A stretch of DNA of 64,000 nucleotides from Methylobacterium sp. (GTDB lineage: Bacteria > Pseudomonadota > Alphaproteobacteria > Rhizobiales > Beijerinckiaceae). The position numbers and the translations under genes were made by a program. Shown here in pieces: positions 15,536 to 24,889 of the stretch; position 1 is the stretch's first letter, and every line of letters begins with the position of its first letter. The stretch covers positions 103,259 to 167,258 of the forward strand of contig JADCCN010000006.1 of NCBI GenBank assembly GCA_020252645.1. Reading direction: 5' to 3'. The notes beneath the pieces were generated by a model. That model was given only the letters and a program-made list of their open reading frames with translations. It did no database searches and was not told the origin of the DNA.

Positions 15536-17038
15536 TCACGCGGCGCGGTTGTCGCCGTCGAGATCCTCGCCTTCCGGTTCGTCCGTCGCGATGCCCAGTT
15601 CCTTCAGCTTGCGATAGAGGGTCGAGCGACCGATGCCGAGCTTGCGCGCGACCTTGGACATCTGCCCCCGGTAATGTTCGAGCGCGAAACGGATCGTCTC
15701 GCTTTCCACATCGCCCAGCGGACGCACGTCGCCCATGGAATCGAGCAGCGTGAGCGCGGAGGGGTCCTTGATCTCCACGCGCACGATCTCGCGCTCGGCC
15801 ATCGGAACCGGGGCGGGCGTGGCGGCGAGCGGCGGAATGCGCACCTCGTAACCGCTCACCACCTGCGCCACCTGCGGCACATGCTCGAGGGTGATCTCGT
15901 CGCCCTCGCAGAGGATGACCGCGCGGAACATCGTGTTCTCGAGCTGGCGCACATTGCCGGGCCAGTGGAAACTCTGCAGGAGTTGCATCGCCTCGGCCGA
16001 GATGCCGCGGATCGTTCGCCCTTCTTCCGCCGAGAAGCGCGCGATGAAGCGGCGCACCAGAGTGGGGATATCCTCGCGGCGGTTGCGAAGGGGGGGTATC
16101 GCGATCGGGAAGACGTTCAGGCGATAATAGAGGTCCTCGCGGAACTTGCCCTGCCGCACGCAATCGAGCAGATCCTTGTTCGATGCCGAGACGAGGCGGA
16201 TATCGACCTTCACGGTCTTGCGCCCGCCGACCGGATCGACCTCGCCTTCCTGGATGGCGCGAAGCAGCTTCACCTGCGCATCGAGCGGAAGCTCGGAAAC
16301 CTCATCGAGGAAGAGCGTGCCGCCCGAGGCTTCCACGAACTTGCCGAGATGCTTCTCGGTGGCACCGGTGAAGGCGCCCTTCTCATGGCCGAAGAGAATG
16401 CTTTCCACGAGGTTCGCGGGGATTGCGCCGCAATTGACCGTGACGAAGGGCTTGCCGCGACGATCGCTCGCGCCTTGCAGCGCCCGGGCGAAAACTTCCT
16501 TGCCGACGCCGGATTCACCTTCGAGGAGCACGGGAATGCCCGATTTCGCCGCGCGCTCTCCGAGCCGGATGGCGCGTGTCATATCCGACGAGGAGGAGGC
16601 GAGATCGGAGAATTGAAGCGCCCCCGAACCGCGCTTGGAGAGCCGGCGAACCTCGCCCTCCAGCGCCTCGACGCGCAGAGCGTTCTTGATGGAGACCTGA
16701 AGGCGCTCGGCCCCCACGGGTTTCACCACGAAATCGGTCGCCCCGGCGCGCATCGCGCTGATCACGGCATCGATCGAGCCATGCGCGGTCTGCACAATCA
16801 CCGGCGGGGCTTGTTCCATCGCCTTGAGACGCGCGAGCACGGTCATGCCATCGAGTTCGGGCATCACGAGATCGAGCACCATCGCGTCGATCTTGGGCTT
16901 CGAGCGGTCGTTGAGGCGGTCGAGCGCCTGCGCCCCGCCCTCCACCGGCTCGGGCTCATAGCCGAAGCGGCGCACCATTTCGGTGAGCAGGCGACGCTGG
17001 ACAGGATCGTCATCGACGATGAGGAGAGTGGCGCTCAT
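15536..17038 (-). CDS. Sigma-54-dependent response regulator (NtrC family)
   Basis: A 500-residue three-domain activator. The receiver domain (1-125) has acidic pocket VDDDPVQ and phospho-acceptor VLDLVMPELDG. The AAA+ central domain (about 145-380) has Walker A GESGVGKE, the sigma-54 contact loop GAFTGA, Walker B GTLFLDEVSEL and the arginine-finger region LYYRLNVFPI. The C-terminal Fis-type helix-turn-helix is about 450-490 (SKVARKLGIGRSTLYRKLKE). I see no adjacent histidine kinase, so its signal is unknown. Position directly upstream of the L,D-transpeptidase suggests, but does not prove, a link to envelope stress. The start at 17038 gives the usual receiver N-terminus. Confidence 0.93.
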   Translation of the reverse strand: MSATLLIVDDDPVQRRLLTEMVRRFGYEPEPVEGGAQALDRLNDRSKPKIDAMVLDLVMPELDGMTVLARLKAMEQAPPVIVQTAHGSIDAVISAMRAGATDFVVKPVGAERLQVSIKNALRVEALEGEVRRLSKRGSGALQFSDLASSSSDMTRAIRLGERAAKSGIPVLLEGESGVGKEVFARALQGASDRRGKPFVTVNCGAIPANLVESILFGHEKGAFTGATEKHLGKFVEASGGTLFLDEVSELPLDAQVKLLRAIQEGEVDPVGGRKTVKVDIRLVSASNKDLLDCVRQGKFREDLYYRLNVFPIAIPPLRNRREDIPTLVRRFIARFSAEEGRTIRGISAEAMQLLQSFHWPGNVRQLENTMFRAVILCEGDEITLEHVPQVAQVVSGYEVRIPPLAATPAPVPMAEREIVRVEIKDPSALTLLDSMGDVRPLGDVESETIRFALEHYRGQMSKVARKLGIGRSTLYRKLKELGIATDEPEGEDLDGDNRAA

Positions 17039-17268
17039 GAGCGGCGGGGTCACCTTCGCTTCAGCCTGCACCCGAAGGCGCAGGTGTTTCGTTCTGAGGC
17101 GAGTGTCGCGGAAGGGCGTAAACAGGCTGTAAATCCTGTCACGAAAGCAGGGCATGCATTGCAAAACGCCCCCGCTTGCACCATCTGGCTGGAAGCGCGA
17201 GAAAGCGCCGCCGGAAATCGGCAAAGCAGGTCGAACTGCCTTTTTCCGGCAAAATGAAGGGGAAAGAC

Positions 17269-19116
17269 ATGCGGAACGGTGATGGTCGCCACAGGCCGGC
17301 CCATGCCAATGCTGCCGGGGGCGGAATGGAAAAAAAACTCGGCACCCTGCCCGAATGGCGGCTGTCAGACCTCTATCCCGGCATGGATTCGGCTCCCTAC
17401 AAGGCCGATCTGGCGGAAGCGGAGCGCGAATCAGCAGCCTTCGCGGCGCGCTATCGCGGGCATCTGGCGAGCCTCGCGGGCGGGCCGGATGGCGGCAGGG
17501 CCCTGTTCGAGGCCGTGCGCGAATACGAGAAGATCGAGGACCGGCTGGGCCGCGTCATCTCCTATGCCGGCCTGATCTACGCGACCGACACCACCAACCC
17601 CGCGCATGGCAAGTTCTACAGCGATGCGCAGGAGCGCGTGACGACAATTTCCTCCGACCTGCTGTTCTTCACGTTGGAGCTCAACCGCCTCGATGATGCG
17701 GTGGTGGACAGGCTCTGCCAGAGCGCACCGCTCTTCCATTACGCACCGTGGCTGAAGGATCTGCGCAAGGACAAGCCCTATCAGCTCGAGGATCGTATCG
17801 AGCAGGTCTTCCACGAGAAATCCGTCACCGGGCGTGGCGCCTGGAACCGCCTCTTCGACGAGACCATGGCCTCGCTGCGCTTCGAGGTGGATGGCGAGAC
17901 GCTGACCCTCGAACCCACCCTGGGACGTTTGCAGGATACGGACGGAAAGACGCGAAAGAGCGCCGGCGAAGCGCTGGCGAAGACCCTGACCGAGAACCTG
18001 CGGCTCTTCACCCTCATCACCAACACGCTGGCGAAGGACAAGGAAATTTCCGATCGCTGGCGCGGATTCCAGGATGTCGCCGATAGCCGCCACCTCGCCA
18101 ACCGCGTCGAAAGCGAGGTGGTGGATGCGATGGTCACGGCCATCGAGGCCGCGCATCCGCGGCTGTCTCACCGCTATTATGCTTTGAAGGCCAAATGGTT
18201 CGGGCAGAAGGCACTGGAATTCTGGGATCGCAACGCGCCGCTCCCCAAGGTCGAGCAGCGCACGATTCCCTGGGAGGAAGCGCGCGACACGGTGCTGGAT
18301 GCCTATGCCGGTTTCTCGCCGGAACTCGCGGGCATTGCGCGGCGCTTCTTCGACGAGAGCTGGATCGACGCGCCCGTGCGGCCGGGCAAGGCACCGGGCG
18401 CCTTCGCGCACCCGACGGTGCCGTCCTCGCACCCTTACGTGATGGTCAATTATCTCGGCAAGCCACGCGATGTGATGACCCTCGCCCATGAATTGGGCCA
18501 TGGCGTGCATCAGGTGCTCGCCGGGCCGAATGGCGCGCTGATGGCGCCCACCCCGCTGACGCTCGCGGAAACGGCCAGCGTCTTCGGCGAGATGCTCACC
18601 TTCCGCAAGCTCCTCGCCGAGACGACCGACAAGGCCCAGCGCAAGGCGCTGCTCGCCTCGAAGGTCGAGGACATGATCAACACGGTGGTGCGGCAGGTGG
18701 CCTTCTATGCCTTCGAGCGGCGCGTGCACACCGAGCGCCGCAACGGCGAACTCACCACCGAGCAATTGAACGGCATCTGGCTCGATGTGCAGGCGAAGAG
18801 CCTCGGCCCTTCCATCCATCTCGGGCCTGGCTATGAAGTGTTCTGGGCCTATATCCCGCACTTCATCCACTCGCCCTTCTATGTCTATGCCTATGCCTTC
18901 GGCGATTGCCTCGTGAACTCGCTCTATGGCGTCTACCAGAAGGCTGATCCGCGCTTCGTGGACAACTACTTCGCCCTGCTGAAGGCCGGTGGCACCAGGC
19001 ATCACGGCGATTTGCTGGCCCCTTTCGGGCTCGATGCTCGCGACCCCGCCTTCTGGCAGATCGGCCTTGGCGTGATCGATTCCATGATCACCGAGCTCGA
19101 GGGCATGGCGGCTTGA
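17269..19116 (+). CDS. pepF: Oligoendopeptidase F (M3 metallopeptidase)
   Basis: A 615-residue cytosolic zinc endopeptidase degrading short peptides. The zinc motif HELGHGVHQ (about residue 409) is intact, followed by the third-ligand region LAETASVFGEML. The start at 17269 follows AAGGGG with good spacing; ATGs at 17254 and 17326 are alternatives, so 5-19 N-terminal residues are uncertain. The C-terminal part (GPGYEVFWAYIPHFIHSPFY) is typical of the PepF/M3B clade. It is transcribed divergently from the NtrC-type regulator. Confidence 0.95.
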   Translation: MRNGDGRHRPAHANAAGGGMEKKLGTLPEWRLSDLYPGMDSAPYKADLAEAERESAAFAARYRGHLASLAGGPDGGRALFEAVREYEKIEDRLGRVISYAGLIYATDTTNPAHGKFYSDAQERVTTISSDLLFFTLELNRLDDAVVDRLCQSAPLFHYAPWLKDLRKDKPYQLEDRIEQVFHEKSVTGRGAWNRLFDETMASLRFEVDGETLTLEPTLGRLQDTDGKTRKSAGEALAKTLTENLRLFTLITNTLAKDKEISDRWRGFQDVADSRHLANRVESEVVDAMVTAIEAAHPRLSHRYYALKAKWFGQKALEFWDRNAPLPKVEQRTIPWEEARDTVLDAYAGFSPELAGIARRFFDESWIDAPVRPGKAPGAFAHPTVPSSHPYVMVNYLGKPRDVMTLAHELGHGVHQVLAGPNGALMAPTPLTLAETASVFGEMLTFRKLLAETTDKAQRKALLASKVEDMINTVVRQVAFYAFERRVHTERRNGELTTEQLNGIWLDVQAKSLGPSIHLGPGYEVFWAYIPHFIHSPFYVYAYAFGDCLVNSLYGVYQKADPRFVDNYFALLKAGGTRHHGDLLAPFGLDARDPAFWQIGLGVIDSMITELEGMAA

Positions 19117-19195
19117 TGGATGGACGGATGACAATCTCGCATCCGTCCCCATCTCTGGGCCGTAACGAGGGCACTCTCTCTGGAAACGGTCCCCG

Positions 19196-20554
19196 ATGTC
19201 CGATACCGAACAGAACCGCTTTTCCGCGCGCGCCTCCCGCTATGCCCGGGTGGGTGCCAATGTCGGTGGAGTTGCCGCGCGGATCGCGGGCGGCTTTCTG
19301 GTGGGCCGCTCGACGGATGGCGACCGGCGCAATGCCGCGGCCCTGACGGCGGCGCTCGGCGGGCTCAAGGGGCCCCTGATGAAGGTCGCGCAGTTGATCG
19401 CGACCATCCCCGAGGCCGTGCCGGCGGAATATGCGGAGGAGTTGCGCAAGCTGCAATCCGAAGCGCCGCCCATGGGCTGGGCCTTCGTGAAGCGGCGAAT
19501 GACGACCGAACTCGGGGCCGATTGGGTGAACCGCTTCGGTTCGTTCGAGAAGGAACCGGCTGCCGCGGCCTCGCTCGGGCAGGTGCATCGCGCCACCACG
19601 CTCGATGGTCGCCGCCTTGCCTGCAAGCTGCAATATCCGGATATGGAATCGGCCGTGGAGGCCGATCTCAGGCAGCTCGACCTGCTCTTCTCCATCCATC
19701 GCCGCATGTCGAACGTCATCGACACCCGCGAAATCAAGCAGGAAATCGCGGCGCGCATCCGCGAGGAACTGGATTACACCCGCGAGGCGAGGCATGCCCG
19801 GCTCTATCGCTCGATTTTTCCGAGTGATGATCTCGTGCGCGTGCCGAAGGTGGAGGACAGCCTCTCCACCCGCCGCCTGCTCTGCCTCGAATGGCTCGAC
19901 GGCGAGAAGATGCTGGCCTTCAAGGGCGAGAGCGAAGAGGTGCGCAACCGCCTCGCGAAGGCGATGTTCCGCGCCTGGTGGCACCCTTTTGCACAGGTCG
20001 GCATCATCCATGGCGATCCGCATCTGGGGAATTACACCGTGTTCCGGGATGATGGCGGCGAGCCGGCGGGCATCAACCTGCTCGATTACGGCTGCATCCG
20101 CATCTTCCCGCCGAGCTTCGTCGAAGGCGTGATCGATCTTTATCATGGGCTTCTCGCGGAAAATCGCGCCCAGATCGTCTCGGCCTACGAAACCTGGGGT
20201 TTCAAGAACCTCAAGAACGACCAGATCGACGTGCTCTCGCTCTGGGCGCGATTCATCTTCGGTCCGCTGCTGGATGACCGCGTGCGCACGATCGCCGATG
20301 GCGTCTTGCCCGGCGAATATGGCCGCAAGGAAGCCTTCCAGGTGCATCAGGCGCTGAAGGAAAAGGGCCCGGTGACCATCCCGCGCGAATTCGTGTTCAT
20401 GGATCGCGCGGCGATCGGCCTTGGCGGGGTGTTCCTGCATCTTGATGCGCGGCTGAATTTCCACCAGCTTTTCAATGCCGAGATCGAGACCTTCGCAGTC
20501 GCGCAGGTCGCGGCCCGGCAGCAGGCGAAACTGACGCAATTCGGCCTGCCCTGA
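19196..20554 (+). CDS. ABC1/UbiB-family atypical kinase
   Basis: A 452-residue protein-kinase-like ATPase of the AarF/ADCK/UbiB family, linked in other organisms to ubiquinone or lipid metabolism. The family inhibitory motif appears as MKVAQLIATIPEAVP instead of the textbook KxGQ, a form I associate with an alphaproteobacterial subgroup. The Ala-rich nucleotide loop AAAASLGQVHRA, catalytic-type IIHGDPHLGNY and metal LLDYGCIRIF follow in order. It is soluble, without the C-terminal membrane helices of UbiB proper, so I leave the symbol blank. ATG at 19196 follows a gap of 79 nt from pepF. Confidence 0.88.
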   Translation: MSDTEQNRFSARASRYARVGANVGGVAARIAGGFLVGRSTDGDRRNAAALTAALGGLKGPLMKVAQLIATIPEAVPAEYAEELRKLQSEAPPMGWAFVKRRMTTELGADWVNRFGSFEKEPAAAASLGQVHRATTLDGRRLACKLQYPDMESAVEADLRQLDLLFSIHRRMSNVIDTREIKQEIAARIREELDYTREARHARLYRSIFPSDDLVRVPKVEDSLSTRRLLCLEWLDGEKMLAFKGESEEVRNRLAKAMFRAWWHPFAQVGIIHGDPHLGNYTVFRDDGGEPAGINLLDYGCIRIFPPSFVEGVIDLYHGLLAENRAQIVSAYETWGFKNLKNDQIDVLSLWARFIFGPLLDDRVRTIADGVLPGEYGRKEAFQVHQALKEKGPVTIPREFVFMDRAAIGLGGVFLHLDARLNFHQLFNAEIETFAVAQVAARQQAKLTQFGLP

Positions 20555-20646
20555 AGGCAGGCAGAAGATATCGGCTGCATTGCGCGGAACCGGGCTTTGA
20601 GCTAGAGGCGAGAAAAGATTGCTGCCGATCCGGAGAGACGACGACC

Positions 20647-20859
20647 ATGGCTGCCCATTCCCAAGACCAGAAGCCCCCGGCGATGGATTACGCCGAGCAC
20701 GAGAAGACCTATGCGCTTTTCGGCGAACTCATGAAGTGGGGCACGGCCGTCTCGGTCATTCTCGTCCTGCTGGTCGGCTCGATCTGGGGCCCGCTGCCCT
20801 GGGCCTTCACGCTGATCGTTTCGGCGCTCACCATCGGCGTCATCGCCAAGTTCTTCTGA
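20647..20859 (+). CDS. aa3-type cytochrome c oxidase subunit IV
   Basis: A 70-residue protein with a polar N-terminus (MDYAEHEKTYALF) and one or two close hydrophobic stretches (SVILVLLVGSIW and AFTLIVSALTIGVIAKFF), matching the small bacterial aa3-type subunit IV family. In alphaproteobacteria it often precedes the transhydrogenase genes, as here (84 nt before pntAA). It would be an accessory subunit of the terminal oxidase in the inner membrane. Confidence 0.88.
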   Translation: MAAHSQDQKPPAMDYAEHEKTYALFGELMKWGTAVSVILVLLVGSIWGPLPWAFTLIVSALTIGVIAKFF

Positions 20860-20943
20860 GGCATCCTCGCCTCGCGGAAAGTTCAGCCGCGCCACCAGAA
20901 GGCGGCCCTTCCCGTCATCATCGCTCATCCCCGGGGAGACACG

Positions 20944-22080
20944 ATGCGCATTGCCGTTCTCGATGAAACCAAGGCGGGTGAACCCCGCGTGGCGGTGACG
21001 CCCGATACGATCGGGAAGCTCAAGGCCCTCGGCGCGGAAATCGCGATCGAGAAAGGTGCGGGCTCCGGTGCCGACATCCCCGATGCGGCTTTCGAAGCCG
21101 CCGGCGCGACCATCGGCACCGCTTCCGCGACGCTCAAGGGCGCGGGTATCCTCCTTTCGGTGCGCCGCCCCTCGGCGGAAGCCGCCGGCAAGCTCGCCAA
21201 GGGCGCGATCGTCATCGGCATGCTCGACCCCTATGGCGATGCCGAGGGCATGAAGGCCGTGGCCGAGAAGGGCGTGACGGCCTTCTCCATGGAACTGATG
21301 CCGCGCATCACGCGCGCTCAGGTGATGGACGTGCTTTCGTCGCAGGCGAACCTCGCCGGCTACCGCGCGGTGATCGACGCTTCGGCCATTTTTGGCCGCG
21401 CCTTCCCGATGATGATGACCGCCGCCGGCACCGTTCCCGCCGCCAAGGCCTTCATCATGGGCGCGGGCGTGGCGGGCCTTCAGGCGATCGCGACCGCCCG
21501 CCGCCTCGGCGCGGTGGTGACCGCGACGGATGTTCGCCCCGCCGCGAAGGAACAGGTCGCCTCGCTCGGCGCGAAGTTCATCGCGGTCGAGGATGAGGAA
21601 TTCAAGGCGGCCGAAACCGCCGCGGGCTATGCCAAGCCCATGTCCGCCGAATATCAGGCGAAGCAATCGGCACTCGTGGCCGAGCATATCGCCAAGCAGG
21701 ATATCGTGATCACCACGGCGCTCATTCCCGGCCGCCCCGCCCCGCGCCTCGTCAGCGCAGCGATGGTCGCCGCGATGAAGCCCGGCTCCGTTCTCATTGA
21801 CCTTGCGGTCGAGCGCGGCGGGAACGTGGAAGGGGCGAAGGCGGACGAGATCGTCACGACGGCGAATGGCGTGAAGATCGTCGGCTACACCAACGTGCCG
21901 GGCCGGCTCGCGCCGACCGCGTCGTCGCTCTATGCGCGCAACCTTCTCGCCTTCCTCGAGACCCTCGTGGACAAGAAAGAGAAGAAGCTCGCCGTGAATT
22001 TCGAGGATGAGCTGGTGAAGGCCACGTGCCTCAGCCGCGACGGGGCGCTGGTGCACCCCATCTACGCGCCCAAGGCGTAA
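20944..22080 (+). CDS. pntAA: Proton-translocating NAD(P) transhydrogenase, subunit alpha part 1
   Basis: A 378-residue soluble NAD(H)-binding domain (dI) of transhydrogenase: [19 protein letters not shown] at the start, [14 protein letters not shown], and the dinucleotide fold [21 protein letters not shown]. With pntAB and pntB it forms the complex that uses proton motive force to make NADPH from NADH. This three-gene split is standard in alphaproteobacteria. ATG at 20944 follows GGGGAGAC. Confidence 0.96.
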   Translation: MRIAVLDETKAGEPRVAVTPDTIGKLKALGAEIAIEKGAGSGADIPDAAFEAAGATIGTASATLKGAGILLSVRRPSAEAAGKLAKGAIVIGMLDPYGDAEGMKAVAEKGVTAFSMELMPRITRAQVMDVLSSQANLAGYRAVIDASAIFGRAFPMMMTAAGTVPAAKAFIMGAGVAGLQAIATARRLGAVVTATDVRPAAKEQVASLGAKFIAVEDEEFKAAETAAGYAKPMSAEYQAKQSALVAEHIAKQDIVITTALIPGRPAPRLVSAAMVAAMKPGSVLIDLAVERGGNVEGAKADEIVTTANGVKIVGYTNVPGRLAPTASSLYARNLLAFLETLVDKKEKKLAVNFEDELVKATCLSRDGALVHPIYAPKA

Positions 22081-22112
22081 GAACGCGAACCGGCACAGGA
22101 AAAGGGGCAAGC

Positions 22113-22550
22113 ATGTCGAACCCAGCTCTGGAACAGGCGAAAGCCGCTCAGGCCGCCGCGGAAGCCGCGCTCGCCAAGGCGCAGGCCGCGCTCGCCGCCG
22201 CCGAGAAGATGGCCGATGCGGGCGGCGCTGCTGCTGCAGCCGCCACCGGCGGATTAGTGGACCCCACGGTTTTCCGCTTTGCGATTTTCGTGCTCGCGAT
22301 CTTCGTGGGCTATTACGTGGTCTGGTCGGTCACACCGGCGCTCCACACGCCGCTGATGTCGGTGACGAACGCGATCTCCTCGGTGATCGTGGTGGGCGCG
22401 CTGCTCTCGGTCGGCGTGCCGCTTCTGGCGGATGGCGCGGGCTCGGCCCGGCTCTTCGGCTTCATCGCGCTCATCCTCGCGAGCGTGAACATCTTCGGCG
22501 GCTTCCTCGTCACAAGCCGCATGCTCGCCATGTACAAGAAGAAGGGCTGA
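22113..22550 (+). CDS. pntAB: Transhydrogenase subunit alpha part 2 (membrane)
   Basis: A 145-residue protein: an Ala/Lys-rich, coiled-coil-like N-terminus (residues 1-45) followed by three or four membrane helices ([55 protein letters not shown]). It supplies part of the proton channel (dII). The start at 22113 follows AAAAGGGG; ATGs further upstream overlap pntAA. Stop and next gene are only four bases apart. Confidence 0.95.
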   Translation: MSNPALEQAKAAQAAAEAALAKAQAALAAAEKMADAGGAAAAAATGGLVDPTVFRFAIFVLAIFVGYYVVWSVTPALHTPLMSVTNAISSVIVVGALLSVGVPLLADGAGSARLFGFIALILASVNIFGGFLVTSRMLAMYKKKG

Positions 22551-22554
22551 GCCG

Positions 22555-23955
22555 ATGAGCGCGAATTTCGCCAACCTGCTCTATCTCGCCTCGGGCGTGC
22601 TCTTCATCCTCGCTTTGCGGGGCCTGTCGCATCCCTCCACCTCCCGCCAGGGCAACATCTACGGCATGGCCGGCATGGGTATTGCGGCGGTCACCACACT
22701 GCTGCTCTCCCCGCCCTCCGGCTTCTCCGGCTGGGGCCTCGCGATCCTTGGTGTCGCGATTGGCGGCGGCATCGGCGCCTTCATGGCGAAGCGGGTCGAG
22801 ATGACCAAGATGCCGCAGCTCGTGGCCTTCTTCCACGCGCTGGTGGGCCTTGCGGCCGTGTTCGTGGCCGCTGCCGCGCTTTATGCGCCGCAGGCCTTCG
22901 GCATCGGCGCGGCCGGCAAGATCAGCGGCGCGAGCCTCTTCGAAATGAGCCTCGGCGTCGCCATCGGCGCGCTGACCTTCACGGGCTCGGTCATCGCCTT
23001 CCTGAAGCTCGACGGGCGCATGAGCGGCAAGCCGATCATGCTGCCGCAGCGCCATGCCATCAACATCGCGCTCGCCACCATTCTCGTGGTGCTGATCGCG
23101 ATCTTCATCGGCACGGAGAGCCACACGGTCTTCTGGCTCATCACCATCGTCGCGCTGGTGCTCGGCGTGCTGCTGATCATCCCGATCGGCGGCGCGGACA
23201 TGCCGGTCGTGGTCTCGATGCTGAACTCCTATTCGGGCTGGGCGGCCGCCGGCATCGGCTTCACCCTTGGCAACCTCGCGCTCATCATCACCGGCGCGCT
23301 GGTGGGTTCCTCGGGCGCGATCCTCTCCTACATCATGTGCAAGGGCATGAACCGCAGCTTCATCTCGGTCATCCTCGGCGGTTTCGGCGGCGAGACGGCC
23401 GCGGTGGGCGGTGCGAAGGAAGAGCGGCCGGTGAAGCTGGGCTCGGCGGATGATGCCGGCTTCATCATGAAGAACGCCTCCAAGGTCATCATCGTGCCGG
23501 GATACGGCATGGCGCAGGCGCAGGCGCAGCACGCTTTGCGCGAGATGGCCGATACGCTGAAGAAGGAAGGCGTCGAGGTGAAATACGCCATCCATCCGGT
23601 GGCGGGGCGCATGCCCGGCCACATGAACGTGCTGCTGGCGGAAGCCAACGTGCCCTATGATGAAGTCTTCGAGCTCGAGGACATCAACAACGAATTCGCG
23701 CAGGCCGATGTGGCCTTCGTGATCGGCGCGAATGACGTGACCAACCCCTCCGCCAAGACCGACCCCGCCTCGCCGATCTTTGGCATGCCGGTGCTCGATG
23801 TCGAGAAGGCGAAGACCGTGCTCTTCATCAAGCGCGGCATGGGGTCGGGTTATGCGGGGGTGGAGAACGAGCTCTTCTTCCGCGACAACACCATGATGCT
23901 GTTCGGCGACGCGAAGAAGGTCACCGAGGAAGTGGTGAAGGCGCTGGCGCACTAA
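22555..23955 (+). CDS. pntB: Transhydrogenase subunit beta
   Basis: A 466-residue subunit with eight or nine membrane helices (residues ~1-270) completing the proton channel, and a C-terminal NADP(H)-binding domain (dIII) with VIIVPGYGMAQAQAQH, HPVAGRMPGHMNVLLAE, and GANDVTNPSAKTDPASPI. It follows pntAB directly, and the operon ends at a large inverted repeat at 23981-24020. Confidence 0.97.
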   Translation: MSANFANLLYLASGVLFILALRGLSHPSTSRQGNIYGMAGMGIAAVTTLLLSPPSGFSGWGLAILGVAIGGGIGAFMAKRVEMTKMPQLVAFFHALVGLAAVFVAAAALYAPQAFGIGAAGKISGASLFEMSLGVAIGALTFTGSVIAFLKLDGRMSGKPIMLPQRHAINIALATILVVLIAIFIGTESHTVFWLITIVALVLGVLLIIPIGGADMPVVVSMLNSYSGWAAAGIGFTLGNLALIITGALVGSSGAILSYIMCKGMNRSFISVILGGFGGETAAVGGAKEERPVKLGSADDAGFIMKNASKVIIVPGYGMAQAQAQHALREMADTLKKEGVEVKYAIHPVAGRMPGHMNVLLAEANVPYDEVFELEDINNEFAQADVAFVIGANDVTNPSAKTDPASPIFGMPVLDVEKAKTVLFIKRGMGSGYAGVENELFFRDNTMMLFGDAKKVTEEVVKALAH

Positions 23956-23980
23956 CTTTTGCCTGCATCACAAATCCATC

Positions 23981-24020
23981 AGAAGGCGCCGACAGGGCTT
24001 GAACGCTCCCGGCGCCTTCT
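23981..24020 (+). terminator. Large inverted repeat after the pnt operon
   Basis: AGAAGGCGCCG (23981-23991) and CGGCGCCTTCT (24010-24020) form a perfect 11-bp stem with an 18-nt loop. The downstream T content is low (CCATTTC), so it may slow rather than fully stop transcription. The in-frame TTG at 23999 lies in its loop and is therefore a poor start for the next gene. Confidence 0.6.
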
Positions 24021-24034
24021 CCATTTCTGCGAGC

Positions 24035-24886
24035 ATGACCGAACAGGCACTGACCGCCAAATCCGCCCCTGCACCGCTCCGGCGGCGCGCCCTTCGATTG
24101 CTCATCTGGGTATTCGGAAGCTATCTCGCCGCCGCCGGCTACATGACCATTTTCCAGCGCAGTTTCCTCTACCATCCCGCACCGGAATGGCAGGCGCCGC
24201 GCGATCACGGCCTCGCCGGAGCGGAGCGCATCGAGATTGCCGCCAATGATGGCACGAAACTCGTGGGCTGGTGGCTGCCGCCGAAACGGGATGACAGGCC
24301 GGTCTTTCTCTATTTCCAGGGCAATGCGAATGGTCTCTCACGGCGCGCGGGGCGCTTCGGCCTGATGGCTGAGGATGGCTCCGGTGTGCTCGCGCTGTCC
24401 TATCGCGGCTATGGCGGTTCGGGCGGAGCGCCCAGCGAGGCGGCGCTCCATGCGGATGCCCGGACGATCCTCGCGGAGCTGTCGCGCCGCGTTGCGCCGG
24501 CGCGCATCGTGATCTTCGGCGAATCCCTTGGCACGGGCGTGGCCCTCAGGCTCGCGGCGGAAGCCCAGGTGCGTGGCGTGATCCTCGACAGCCCCTATCT
24601 CTCGGTGATGGACCGGGCAAGGGCGAGCTATCCATGGCTGCCGGTCTCGCTGCTGCTGGCCGATCAGTTCCGCTCGGATCAGTTCATCCGGCAGGTGGAC
24701 GAACCGATCTTCATCTTCCACGGATCGGAGGACCGGGTGATCCCGGCCGAGGATTCCGAAAAGCTCGCCGCGCTCGGCAAGCCGGGGCAGGTGACGCGCA
24801 AGGTCTATCCGGGCGAGCCGCATGTCGTGCCGCTCAATCGCGGCCCGATGCCGGATATCCTCGCCTGGCTCGCGGCGAACCCCTGA
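24035..24886 (+). CDS. Membrane-anchored alpha/beta hydrolase (BEM46/ABHD13-like)
   Basis: A 283-residue serine hydrolase with an N-terminal membrane anchor (about residues 19-39, LLIWVFGSYLAAAGYMTIF). Then come LVGWWLPP, the oxyanion region YFQGNANGLS, YRGYGGSGG, nucleophile elbow FGESLGTG (about residue 166), acid HGSEDRVIP, and catalytic His in GEPHVVPL. This order matches the BEM46/YfhR family; the natural substrate is unknown. The ATG at 24035 was preferred to the TTG at 23999 inside the terminator hairpin. It converges on the TPR lipoprotein gene with three bases between stops. Confidence 0.88.
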   Translation: MTEQALTAKSAPAPLRRRALRLLIWVFGSYLAAAGYMTIFQRSFLYHPAPEWQAPRDHGLAGAERIEIAANDGTKLVGWWLPPKRDDRPVFLYFQGNANGLSRRAGRFGLMAEDGSGVLALSYRGYGGSGGAPSEAALHADARTILAELSRRVAPARIVIFGESLGTGVALRLAAEAQVRGVILDSPYLSVMDRARASYPWLPVSLLLADQFRSDQFIRQVDEPIFIFHGSEDRVIPAEDSEKLAALGKPGQVTRKVYPGEPHVVPLNRGPMPDILAWLAANP

Positions 24887-24889
24887 CGT

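Noticed and set aside
23999..24034. TTG start for the BEM46-like hydrolase at 23999
   Set aside because: It lies in the loop of the pnt terminator hairpin and adds no conserved residues; the ATG at 24035 is preferred.
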